A stretch of DNA of 64,000 nucleotides from Phoronis australis (taxonomy: Eukaryota > Phoronida > Phoronidae): the NCBI GenBank assembly GCA_002633005.1, contig NMRA01000411.1, positions 1 through 64,000 on the forward strand, in the 5' to 3' direction. Under the pieces are notes generated by a model that was given only the letters and a program-made list of their open reading frames with translations, did not search any database and had not been told where the DNA came from. Of this stretch, positions 24,636 through 34,356 are shown in pieces. The translations under genes and the position numbers were made by a program. The stretch's first letter is position 1, and the number at the start of each line of letters is the position of its first letter.

Positions 24636-24857
24636 TTACGTTTTGGGAGAATCCCTGGAAATTTGGTGGAACACTCGAACTGTTCTCATTGAGACGAAAT
24701 CGGATTTATTCGAATGCAGGGTAGTGGTCGTGTGTGCCGCATGTGTAATCGCCCTCTCCGTGGTTGGAGGACCCGGAGGACTCTTAACGGTGGCACCATC
24801 CGTGGCATTCTCACGTGTCGACGATGAGGTCATAATCTTCGGATTTCTGTGGATTAT
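24636..24857 (-). pseudogene. BEL/Pao gag-protease junction remnant
   Basis: A short minus-strand frame (24636-24833) ends in SNKSDFVSMRTVRVFHQISR. In Pao elements the protease begins at this place, after the gag zinc knuckles. It is cut off and followed directly by integrase sequence, marking a deletion of protease, RT and RNase H. Upstream it abuts the Copia insertion at 24858. Confidence 0.5.
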
Positions 24858-25901
24858 AGTTGCCAGTAAAAATAAAAGAACACAACATTCCTCATGGGTT
24901 GACAGGAAGTGACCTATTTATTCATCTCCAAACAAAAAGAGAACATACATACAACTACACTGGTGAATAATAGATGGCGCCACATGACGGACACAGCTCA
25001 ACACCGCCACTTAAACCTAAGTAAAATTTCAAGAACAGCAAAAATCTGCTATCATCTCTGAAGTTGACAAATAAGTAACATTCACCAAACCATCTTTAAT
25101 TGCACCCCAAATGAAGTGATGCTTAACATCAATGTGTTTGGTCCTTTGGTGCTTGACAGGATTCTTAGCTAAAGCTAATGCACTTTGGTTATCACCAAGG
25201 ATAGTGACTGGTAAGTGTCTGAAGTATGGGGCAACATCTTGTAATAACTGAATCAGAAACACGCATTCCTGCACAGCGGCACTCATTGAGACATACTCAG
25301 TCTCACAAGATGAAGCTACAATTGCCTGCTTCTTCCTCTTCCAGGATATTACTGGACCTTCGGCTGACAAAGCAAAGCAGTATCCAGAGGTACTTTTCCT
25401 ATCTTGTGATGATGCCCAATCAGAATCTGAATAGCCTGTTAAATTCAGACCCTCGCTGTGTCATACACCAATAGAGTGTGTACTATTCTGTGTAACGGCA
25501 TTACTATTAAGGTAATACAATTTACCTTGCTTCTCAATGTTACACTGAGTGGATGCATCTTGGGTCTCCAGTACCGCATTATTGCGGGTGAACACAACTG
25601 AGGCCCATTTCTCAGTGGCTGCATGCTTGCACTGAAAATATGTCCTGGTTGTAGGATGGGACATATAATGCTTTGTCTAATAATAAACCATGGCCATTTG
25701 TATCAGTAAGTGACACTTTGGCACTACCTCTGGCTAACACTGTACCCCATGATTTTGTTGCCAGTAAAAATCAATGAACACAACAGGCCTCATGGGTTGA
25801 CAGGGAGTGACCCATTTATTCATCTCCTAACAAAAAGAGAGCATACATACTACTACACTGGTGAACAATAGATGGCGCCACATGACGGACACAGCTCAAC
25901 A
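24858..25901 (-). mobile_element. Short Ty1/Copia element with two 146-bp LTRs
   Basis: Two direct ~146-bp repeats (24858-25003 and 25756-25901) begin TGTTGAGCTG and end GGCAACA on the minus strand, the TG..CA ends of an LTR; the downstream copy ends GGCAACT. A polypurine-like GGTTTAAGTGGCGG lies directly inside the 3' LTR. The ~750-bp interior has a Copia GAG-pre-integrase remnant (25461-25740) followed directly by the end of RT/RNase H (25029-25440) with SCETEYVSMS, DNQSALAL and TKHIDVKHHF. Integrase and most of RT are absent. I saw no clear 5-bp target duplication. It interrupts the BEL/Pao gag. Confidence 0.85.
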
Positions 25902-26736
25902 TCACGCGCTTTCGGTTGGCGATCATTGTTATTACGGTTTAATACCCTATGAGGGCTTTCTTTGCATCCGTCGATATTGCATACACGTGTTCTGCAACAA
26001 TCCTGATCACGGTGATTGGACCCCAAGCAACGGAAACTTAGACAGAGCTGTTTAGCTTTTGACCATCGGTCACTAACGGATATTGATTTGAACACCTCGT
26101 GATTCCAGGGGCTGTGCCCAGGTTGACTACAGACTAAACATCCCATAACGTTCGAGTTATGTGTTATCATAGTACGATGCGGCATAGAACGTGGATGGGT
26201 ATGGGGCGTTGCCGGCATTCAGTGGGCAGTTTCGCGTGCAACTGTGTGAAACTCGGCCTTCTGAATAATGAACTCGTGCAATGTTTCCACCCATTCTCCC
26301 TTCTTCTTGTCGAACATCCAGCGTTGGAAATTAGTAATCATGGTCTCACTCATTTTTTTAATTGCTTGTAGTAAAGAGACCCGTTTTCTGGTTCTGAGAC
26401 CATCTCTTCTTTCAAATTGGCTACCACTACATCCAACAAATCGGTGTAGTCTTGTATGTCCTTGGCAGATTTTATCGGGCGAAATTTCTCAATCGCTTCA
26501 AGTTGGCTGGCTATCTTTCTGTGTTTGCCTCCATATTTTCTATCAAGGCGTTTTTTCGCTACTTTATAGGCTGTCGCATAATGACCCAGACTTTCGATTA
26601 GTTTAAGGGGTTCTCCTAACAAATATTGATGAAGTTGGAGCAAGTTATACTCCTCTGTTGCACTGGTTGTGTCAACACATCCTTCCCAGTTTTCATAATT
26701 TTTAGTATCTCCAGAAAATACCGAGATTAAAACCAT
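25902..26736 (-). pseudogene. BEL/Pao gag with zinc knuckles
   Basis: The minus-strand frame at 26350-26736 contains FSGDTKNYENW, YNLLQLHQYL, LIESLGH and LDRKYGG, typical of the DUF1759-type Pao gag. The next frame (25853-26218) has cysteine/histidine knuckles, CLVCSQPGHSPWNHEVF and CLGSNHRDQDC. Stops and frame shifts separate the two. It continues the gag N-terminus at 33875-34140, split by inserted elements. Confidence 0.75.
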
Positions 26737-27406
26737 GCAGTTTTAACAATTTCCACGTCACTGGCAGTAGTTGCAACGTATTTTTAGTTGCCGCAGAATC
26801 AAGCTGACAGGGAACAGCACATAACGTGTCTCCTGTCACAGACAAGTTCAAATCTGTGAATAACTTTGCAGGAGTATCGTTCTTTGACTGGTCGTTGACC
26901 ATGAATAGAGAGACATTGAAGTATAGTCACTATCAAAATCAACGTCATCGTCATTTACAGCATGCACTGGGTTCAACTTCTATGTGCTGCAATTTTAACT
27001 TGTCTTTAGTATTACGACAGACAACTGCAAAGTGTTTCGGGCCATAAGTGTTTGCAGAAAACTCTTGGTTTTGCTGCTGGGCAGGTTTTGCGGTTATGGC
27101 ATTCAAGTGCCGCACAAAAATTACACTGTAGGTGTCATTTTTGCCCGTCGTGGGCGCAGAGGTCGTCATCGTTGGGACAATGGTACTTTTCATAATTTTT
27201 AGGACCTCGATAGGGAGGGCTAGGCGGAAGGCACTAATTTCGGCCGCATAGTTTGCCGGGTTCCACTGTTCATAACCCTCTTTTGAGAAATCTGTCCAGT
27301 CTTGCAAAGTACAAAAGTCATTGAAAAGTCCTAGCCACAACTCAACGGCCTCTGCTTTGTCGTCAGTGATTGTTAGGTCGAGTTTCGGTGGCTTTGTTTT
27401 AGCCAT
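26737..27406 (-). pseudogene. Ty3/Gypsy-type gag and protease start
   Basis: From the ATG at 27404-27406 a minus-strand frame encodes a Gypsy-like gag (MAKTKPPKLDL near the start, NQEFSANTYGP near its end). A further frame (26702-26902) has LDSAATKNTL, a diverged aspartic-protease-like D-S-A. The sequence changes abruptly to BEL/Pao gag near 26736, so this is a truncated insertion. Confidence 0.6.
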
Positions 27407-27424
27407 TTTAACATCCCACTGCTG

Positions 27425-27560
27425 CACCAAGTTGATTTGTATCAGACAAGCAACGTGCACTTAGCAATCAACCATATTTATTACTCATAATTATCCCGCA
27501 CCGAACACTCTGAGAGATGCTGCCACATGGCGAGCATCGCACACATTAACAGGTTCAATC
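27425..27560 (-). repeat. Probable Gypsy LTR end with primer-binding site
   Basis: Just upstream of the gag ATG on the minus strand, TTGGTGCAGCAGTGGGATG follows an AT-rich tract ending GATACAAATCAAC. This looks like an LTR end plus a TGG-initiated primer-binding site. The LTR start is uncertain. Confidence 0.35.
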
Positions 27561-27615
27561 CAGTATGTTTTTTTCAGGAAATGAAATAAGCTATTGTCCA
27601 CACATGTATTTTTGC

Positions 27616-27923
27616 CTATGAAAGGGCATCCTCACCAACGAGGCTAACTTGTGTAGCAGTCAGATATAGTTCCTCTTCATACACAAACAATCCAGTGGCA
27701 CGTTGTCTTATGGTTACTTCTTACTGCGATTCACATTTCACCAGGGCCACTGATATGTACATTGTGCCATGCAGCACTACTGGTGTGTGGAAATGCTGTG
27801 GGAAGAGAAAGGAGTAACAAAGCTTGTTAGCTTCAGTCAACTGCTTAAAACCAATTTTTGTCCATTCAGGGTCGATGTAGAAGCGATGCATATCTCCTCG
27901 ATGCACGGTACAAGCCCTCAAAC
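27616..27923 (-). pseudogene. Unidentified coding remnant with an in-frame stop
   Basis: After an acceptor-like TTTTGGTTTTTAG, a minus-strand frame reads VHRGDMHRFYIDPEWTKIGF and continues in protein-like composition to TAA at 27721-27723. The same frame stays open beyond it for 34 codons (EVTIRQRATGLFVYEEELYL...) to TAG at 27616-27618. Composition on both sides suggests one former exon broken by a point mutation, or two unrelated open stretches. I do not recognise the family. It lies inside the nested retroelement block, so it may be carried retroelement cargo. Confidence 0.4.
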
Positions 27924-28429
27924 CTAAAAACCAAAAGTCACGTGAAAACAGACCTGATAAGATTTTCATTTCAATGTGTTATATATTTCCTGAAGACATA
28001 GGATGGGAGTAAACAAATAGTCTAATGGACATTTGTCACGTACCCTTTGCCATGGCATTGAGCTTGGATTGTAATGTTTAACTCACTAACCAATATCGAT
28101 TTAAGTATTCAGCATTCATTGATGTAATTGTCACTGATAAACCTGTTAGAAATCATTCCAAACAATAATACTGCTTTGATGTACGAAAAGATCCCGAATG
28201 CTACGTCAAGTATCGTAACACGCATCACAACAAACTAAGATTAACCCGACTGGTGACTGCCGCGAAGTCGACATCGTCGAGTATCGCAGTTAACAGGCAT
28301 CTGTAGAATAAACATGGAATAATCACAAACCTTACCTTTGTATAAGGTCGTGCTTACATTTTCCTTATAGAAGCACCCTTTTCACGCAATCTCAGATTCA
28401 GTTGGCACGCCTACAAGCCATTTCACCAT

Positions 28430-28675
28430 GTATTTAAAAATTTAGAAATCGAGGCTGTTAATCTAGCACCACTAGTACACGCGTGCCCTCTAGTTAATGT
28501 AAATTTTCCGAATAGCCCCATTATAGTGTTAAGTCCACTGACAGGTGATCTATTAGCAATCTTACCGTCTATGTAAGCTTGAACATGTTTGCTTGCCTCA
28601 GCTCCTTCGTTTTCCACGTCTTGTACTTTGTCCGATTGTGTTTCCTCATACAGTGTCACGTTTGTTACCACATTT
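28430..28675 (-). pseudogene. Retroelement leader/gag fragment, also present at 37460-37675
   Basis: A minus-strand frame begins near a TGGTAACAAACGTGAC primer-binding-like sequence and encodes DVENEGAEASKHVQAYIDGK and FTLTRGHACTSGARL. A second, nearly identical copy lies at 37460-37675. It probably belongs to the 5' leader or gag of a Gypsy-type element whose LTR is 28672-28862. Confidence 0.45.
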
Positions 28676-28862
28676 TACGTAGATATAAACAACGTGGTTT
28701 CTTTCTTAGACTGTATTCTCAGGAACTACTACCTACGGTGACATCTATCGGGCAACATACATTACACCACTCCATCTTAACTAAAATGTCCATGCAACAA
28801 ATAACGAAGTATCAATAAACCATGTCTAAATCAAGATCAAGTGTTAAGTCTTATTACTACAC
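28672..28862 (-). repeat. Probable Gypsy LTR
   Basis: Directly after the integrase C-terminal frame (stop near 28872), the minus strand continues TGTGTAGTAATAAGACTTAA through ~190 bp to a TGGTAAC primer-binding-like word. That position fits an LTR serving as 3' end of the 28872-29769 element and perhaps 5' end of the next. Exact ends not determined. Confidence 0.4.
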
Positions 28863-28871
28863 AACCAGTCT

Positions 28872-29769
28872 CTACAAGTCCAGTCTCTGTGGCTGCTTAC
28901 GAATCCGCGTAGAACGTCTCACAGGTTGATCAGACGGTGCTGGAGATCTAATTGGTACGTTGTCGGACACTACGGGTTCCGTTTCGGGCACAGTGTCACT
29001 TGGCACACCGACAGACGGTACAGATATATCAGGTGGAGAAACGACAGGCGGATCCGCAAAAAAATGAGCAGAACGCATTTGATCGGCATGTCTCCGCCAA
29101 AGCACATTAGGCGCAGTCTCCACTCTATACGAAACTAGTCCTGTCTGCTCTTTAACTACTCCAGGAACCCAATGTTCCCCAGAGCGATACGCACGGACAG
29201 CAACCCGATCACCGACAGTAAAGTCGCGTTCCTTAGTTGGCTTAGAGTCACACATGCGTTTCTGAGCACGTTCAACAGTCGCACTTAAATTCGGCTTCAC
29301 TAAATCGAGTCGTGTTTGAGCCTGTCTTCCCAACAACAGTTTTGAGGGTGTTTGTCCCGTTGTTGCGTGGGGCGTATTCCGCTAGGCTAACAGAAAATTG
29401 TACAGTTTCTTTAACATCGAACCACTATCACGCTTGGATGCTTTCATAGCCGACTTAAACGTGTTGACGAATCTCTCAGCCAGACCATTCGTCTTGGGGT
29501 GGTATAGCGCAGATCGAATCAGACGGATTCCATTGCGAGCTAGGAAATCCTCGTACTCCCGCGAAACAAACTGTGGTCCATTATCGCTAACAATTTGTTC
29601 CGGCAAACCGAACCTTGCAAAGATTTGGCGTAACACATCGATTGTCTTCTCCGCGGTAGTAGATTGCATGGGCACAACCTCGGGCCATTTTGAATGGGCG
29701 TCAACGAGTATGAGAAACATACTACCCATGACCATTGTGGTCTTGCTGGTATGGAAAATCCGCTGCTGA
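28872..29769 (-). pseudogene. Ty3/Gypsy integrase core and C-terminus
   Basis: The frame at 29382-29769 has VDAHSKWPEV, SDNGPQFVS and HPKTNGLAERFV, the D, D and E region of a Gypsy integrase. The frame at 28872-29336 has FTVGDRVAVRAYRSGEHWVPG and a serine/proline-rich tail ending in RRSTRIRKQPQRL. A frameshift near 29340-29390 separates them. Upstream of 29769 the sequence belongs to a different element, so the rest of pol is missing. Confidence 0.75.
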
Positions 29770-32700
29770 AGACTGAGAACTGTGAGTGGATGTGATGGCG
29801 TCACAGGCAGACGTGTCATCACATTGGGTGTCAGTTGAGGAACGGTCGTAGGAATTATCGGACTCATTCCGCTCGGGAAGACACGGTACACTGAAATCAT
29901 GTGGTATGCGCGGCGGCAAAAGCGGGTTCTTGTCGCCTTCGGGGGAAGTGGTGTCTGCCGGCTGAACGCAATCCTCGCTGTCTGAGGCAATAACGTCTTC
30001 GTCGGGAGAATATGAAGAACAGGCGGGGTACGTAGTACATGGTAATTTGAAACAATCCGTTTTGCGGACACGATAGGATGACTTCCGAAGCTGTGATCCC
30101 GCGAATTTTTGAATGTTGCATCAATCACCTTCAATAGAAACCACTAAATACCTGTGACGGCCTTGTAACTTGGATGCGTTGGTTCGTAGGTAAATGATGT
30201 CGCCTACGTCGACGTGAACGGTAGGAGCTCTGAGTTCAGATGGTGTTTTCGACTGCTCACTGTGCGGGTGGTTTTCCGTGTGTAGCTCATGTTGGCGTGA
30301 TATTAGAGAATCGTCCGTGGGTGTCAAAGTCATGTTGGTGAATTGGTCGCGTGAAGACCACATTTCGCGTGCTGAGAGGCCTCGATTCCGAAGTCGGGTG
30401 TTAAGTTGAGCGACGGCCAAGGATAGTGAGAGTGGCGTAACGGCGCCACGTGAGAGGTCTTGTTTACAAGTTCACCTTCCAAATCCTGAATGGCACGTTC
30501 CTCGACAGGATTTTTGTTCACGTTTTTGGCTCAACCAACTTCCACTGATATGCGGTGGCGGTTCAAGAGCTCGTCACGTTGGAGGGCTGCAAAGCCGGGT
30601 GCGCCGTCGGTACGAATGACTGAATTGGGTCCATCCAGCGGGCGAAAGTCTACACATAGGGTGAGTAGGCTGTCACGAAGGGTGGTGTGGCGATCATCTG
30701 AGATCAACATAGCGGTGGTATACGAAGTCACGTCTGTCCAAGAGATCGTTTTGGTCGAATCTCGACCAGCCATGTCATCTAAAGGCGCCAACACGGATGA
30801 ACAATTTCGAATGACGCGAGCTAACACTTTGTATGTGCCAACAAATGAACGTAAGCCGGACACGCGGGCTGGAGGCGGGCAGCTGGACAGTATGGCTATG
30901 CGATGTAGACTCGCACGGATGGAACCCGACTCCCAGATCCAACCGAGAATGGTCGTACGTCGAGGCGCTACGATAGTTTTGGGTTAGGACAAGCAAAGGT
31001 CACACTTTTTCAAAGCGTAAAGCACTCATTTCTACGACTGGAGTAGTTCTTCCGGTGAATTGTCGCCAATATATATGTCGTCAGCTAGCTTAGCCACAAT
31101 GCCTTCCTGTACAAGATCGCCGAGGACTCTGCAAGTCAGCTCCTCAAGGGCCGTTTCCGACCCGGGTATGCCCAGGGACGATCTTACATATACTCGGTGC
31201 CGCAGTATTTCATAGAGTCTTTCGACAAGGGAATTTGGTGAAAAGCCTTGGTGAGGTCAGTAGCAATAACGAACTGCCATTGTGCTATTTTGCGTAGGGT
31301 GGAATCGATGTCTGTCATGAGAGATGGCTGTAGCTTGCTATACCGTGCGACGTCGGCAAAGGCTGTAACGAGGCGAAATCCCCCATTTGGTTTCTTGACC
31401 AAGAATGAAGGGCTCACATACTCTACGGACACTCCGACATCTTCGGGGCGTTTGAACTCTCCCATAGATTCTATATCGTCGAACTGTTCTTGTAGTTCCT
31501 GGAGCTGGCGCGTTGAGTACTGTGGGATGCGCCCTTTGCGTTGTGGAGGAAGGACAGGGCCCATATTAACTTTGGCCTCAAAATTGTCAACGGCGCCATT
31601 ATAACTTTTGAACAAGGGGTTGAAGACCTCGTCGTACTGCAAGTGCATCTGTTGAAATTTGTCTCTTATCGCGCTAGAGAGGACCTGGTATGGATCCAGT
31701 TGGATATTGTTGGAAAAGGGGGTCCGCTGAGGAGTGTTGGGCTGGGTGGCTGATGCCACGCTCAGGTAGCAAGGTCGTCCCGATCGACGTTTGACGTACT
31801 TGGCATATGTGCTCATTACGGCGTAATGTTACTGAGTCGGCGGTTAAATTTGTGATGCGCAAACATCCTGCGACATCTGACACTAGTCCGGGTGGCGGCG
31901 TGGCATGGTGTGGTGTTATGGGGCTCGATGGCGTACACACCATTGTCGGTGGCGATTTCCTTGGGTAACGGTAGTTCGACGTAATCGCCTGGCCATAACG
32001 TAGTGGTCTTAGAAGGTGCTCGTAGGACGTGTGCATGACGAAACGCATGGTGACTGGTCGGAGTATGAGACTGGCCGTACGTGTACATAGGCGTTTCCTG
32101 GATGACAATCTGCTGTTTCTTAGGTCTAACGGCAACATCGTTGTGTTCCATAAACAGAATGCCAGCGAGTATTTCTGTGTCTTAACGTCTCAACTACTAA
32201 GCCTTCGAAGTAAAGTGTAAGGCCATCGCGTGTGAATCTGAGACGGGTCTCACTGATGATATTGAGCATCGAGACACCGTCGGCCTGGTGTGCGTAATGT
32301 GGTGACTTGTGTATAGTGGCGCAGAGGGATACTGCAGTGGAAGCGCGAATCATATTTCGCATTGCACCACTGTCAACAGTCAGACGTGCGGGATGGTAGC
32401 CACAGAATGCATCGAGGTAAGGTGACATGCCGATTTTGACCCTCGATATCGATTGGTACTCGGGGGAGTTGTCGTCGAATAGAGTGGCCGATGTGGGTGG
32501 GGGTTCACAGGTGTCAATCTCGTCGGTAGTGTTGTCACTGTCTTCACACGCCAAACCAATGATGCGTCGTGCTTTGGCCATATATGGCCGTTCGCTAGGC
32601 AGGAGGAATGGGCATCCGCTGAGGAAATGGTCGTGTGAACGCTTAGATTCTCGGCATAGTGGACATACTTTGGTACGGTTACCACGCAGAGTCGATCTGG

Positions 32701-33476
32701 TGGGGTTTTGACTTCGAATTTGTCTACTGATGCTCTCATGGCTCGCGTGTCATCAGTAGAATGAATCTCTTCCAGTAGGGAATCTAGGGCCTGTGATACC
32801 TCTGGCTTGATGCTCGCTAGAGTACGCAAACGGAGTTCAGTTCCATAGCGCTGATTAACAAGTTGAGGTAATACTGGGTGTAAGAGTTGTAGACATGTTA
32901 AAACGACGAAAGTTTCTAGGGAGGGGGTCAACTCTTCGTCTTCCGTTACTGCCTCTCTGTGGTGGGTAATGCCGGTATCCTGGCGCAAAAGGTTGTCCTC
33001 GATGAACGCCATAAGGCGTTGGTAGAGATCTTCAGGGCATTCCGTGGGGTCGTACTTGTTGCCAGCCACATCGATAAAATGAACCCTGGATGTCTGGAAC
33101 CCAAAGTGTAGGCGAATGGACTGCCAGATGCTGTGTAATGACGTAGAATTTTTGACGATTGTGTTTCGTGATATGATCGGACAATAGTTTGCAATCTGCC
33201 CAAACATTAGTTCAAGGAGTTTGTTTTTCTGGGCAGCGGTTTTACGTTTGTCCTCGACAACAGTTTCGGGATTGTTTTCGAAGCCGCGTAGGGGAGAGGC
33301 CTTTGTTTAAGCCATGAACAATCGTCCGACAGGAAAGGAGCAAAATTGGCATCCAGTGTGAGTGTGTACACTAAGTTTTGCTTCCAACTCTCGCATGAGG
33401 TTACCGTTTCGATTTTGGTTAGGCACCATTGCTTCGGTGCGCGAGTCGCCATCTTGGATTTGGATCGGATTGTCAC
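29770..33476 (-). pseudogene. Second Ty3/Gypsy element, gag-pol in several broken frames
   Basis: Minus-strand order: gag start at 33207-33476 ([16 protein letters not shown]), gag body 32380-33207, aspartic protease near 32126-32581 (LTVDSGAMRNMI), reverse transcriptase 31070-31816 ([33 protein letters not shown], then ADDIY at about 31070-31090), a reduced RNase H/connection region 30531-30996, and integrase with C-terminal domain about 29780-30620 ([46 protein letters not shown]). Each part is in a different frame and integrase follows RT after a deletion, so it is inactive. It probably inserted into BEL/Pao gag. Confidence 0.75.
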
Positions 33477-33569
33477 AGAATGTCGGTTGTCACTGCAGCG
33501 TACTTAAACGCCGTGTGGAACAGTTAGGGGTTGTTAGTGATACTCGCGCCAGTAAAATGAGAGTAAATG

Positions 33570-33870
33570 TGTGAACTCAAAATACTTGTGTTTATTTATT
33601 GCAAATGGCGAAACCGGAAGGACTAACAAAAATAGTCAAACGAATAACTCGCGTAAAGTAATAAACGGGAAACCAATAGTGGCGTCGGGACACTGGGTTT
33701 TCGAAATCCAAAATGCTGCCTCCACGCCACTAAGGTTAGACTGAACCACAACAAGTTTGTTTAGACAATACTGTGACTTCACAGGAGTAACAACGAGAGC
33801 GAAAGAGCAACACAAGCGCACTATCTATTGGTGAACACGAATACTATACTAACTGGCGTTCTCTAATACA
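33570..33870 (-). repeat. Probable 5' LTR of the second Gypsy element
   Basis: Upstream of the gag start the minus strand begins TGTATTAGAGAACGCCAGTT and runs about 300 bp to TGAGTTCACA. TGGCGCGAGTATCAC, a primer-binding-like sequence, lies 15 bp further on. An AATAAA-type word occurs near the end. No matching 3' LTR was seen in the window. Confidence 0.5.
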
Positions 33871-33874
33871 GCCA

Positions 33875-34140
33875 TTAAAAATACATATTTTTTGATGCTG
33901 GCAAATCCGGTGCAGTCAAATCCCGTAATAACCCGTATGTGCGTCCGCCAATGCAACTCAACTGATTTATGTCGGCGACTTCACTCTCCTCCAATATCAA
34001 GTTAGACGACTGTCTCCTTTTCTTGGTGAAAGCCACCTTGGCCTTTGACTTATCTGACTTTAGCGCATTTATCTGTTGCATTTTCTCCGTTTTTGCGTTC
34101 TCACTTTTCTCCATCCTAATTACTCCAAATAACCTTGCTC
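33875..34140 (-). pseudogene. BEL/Pao gag N-terminus, cut at about 33950
   Basis: Directly after the 5' LTR and primer-binding-like sequence, the minus strand encodes a lysine-rich start (MEKSENAKTEKMQQINALKS, then KAKVAFTKKRRQSSN). The homologous copy at 37675-37971 continues into LVEQLNFEVQQVCSELAGLY, typical of Pao gag. Here that continuation is replaced after ADINQL by unrelated sequence. Confidence 0.6.
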
Positions 34141-34153
34141 TGCTACCAGAAAT

Positions 34154-34356
34154 TGTGCCGATGGTGCACAACTAAATTCTTATTTTTAAAAACGGTTTAC
34201 GTTGTAACAAAACAAAATGATAGCAACGCCCTTCTTTCACTATAACGATATCGACTATATTCAGCTAACTATCACACGTGACAGGTGAGCATGCGCAGTA
34301 GTAAAAACACTCAGAAACAGTGGAACATGTGCAAAATGTCAAAACACTCATGAACA
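34154..34356 (-). repeat. BEL/Pao 5' LTR
   Basis: About 203 bp. On the minus strand it starts TGTTCATGAG and ends CATCGGCACA, followed by TGGTAGCAGAGCAAGG, a plausible primer-binding site. Partner of 22963-23161; near-identical copy at 37954-38154. Confidence 0.75.
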
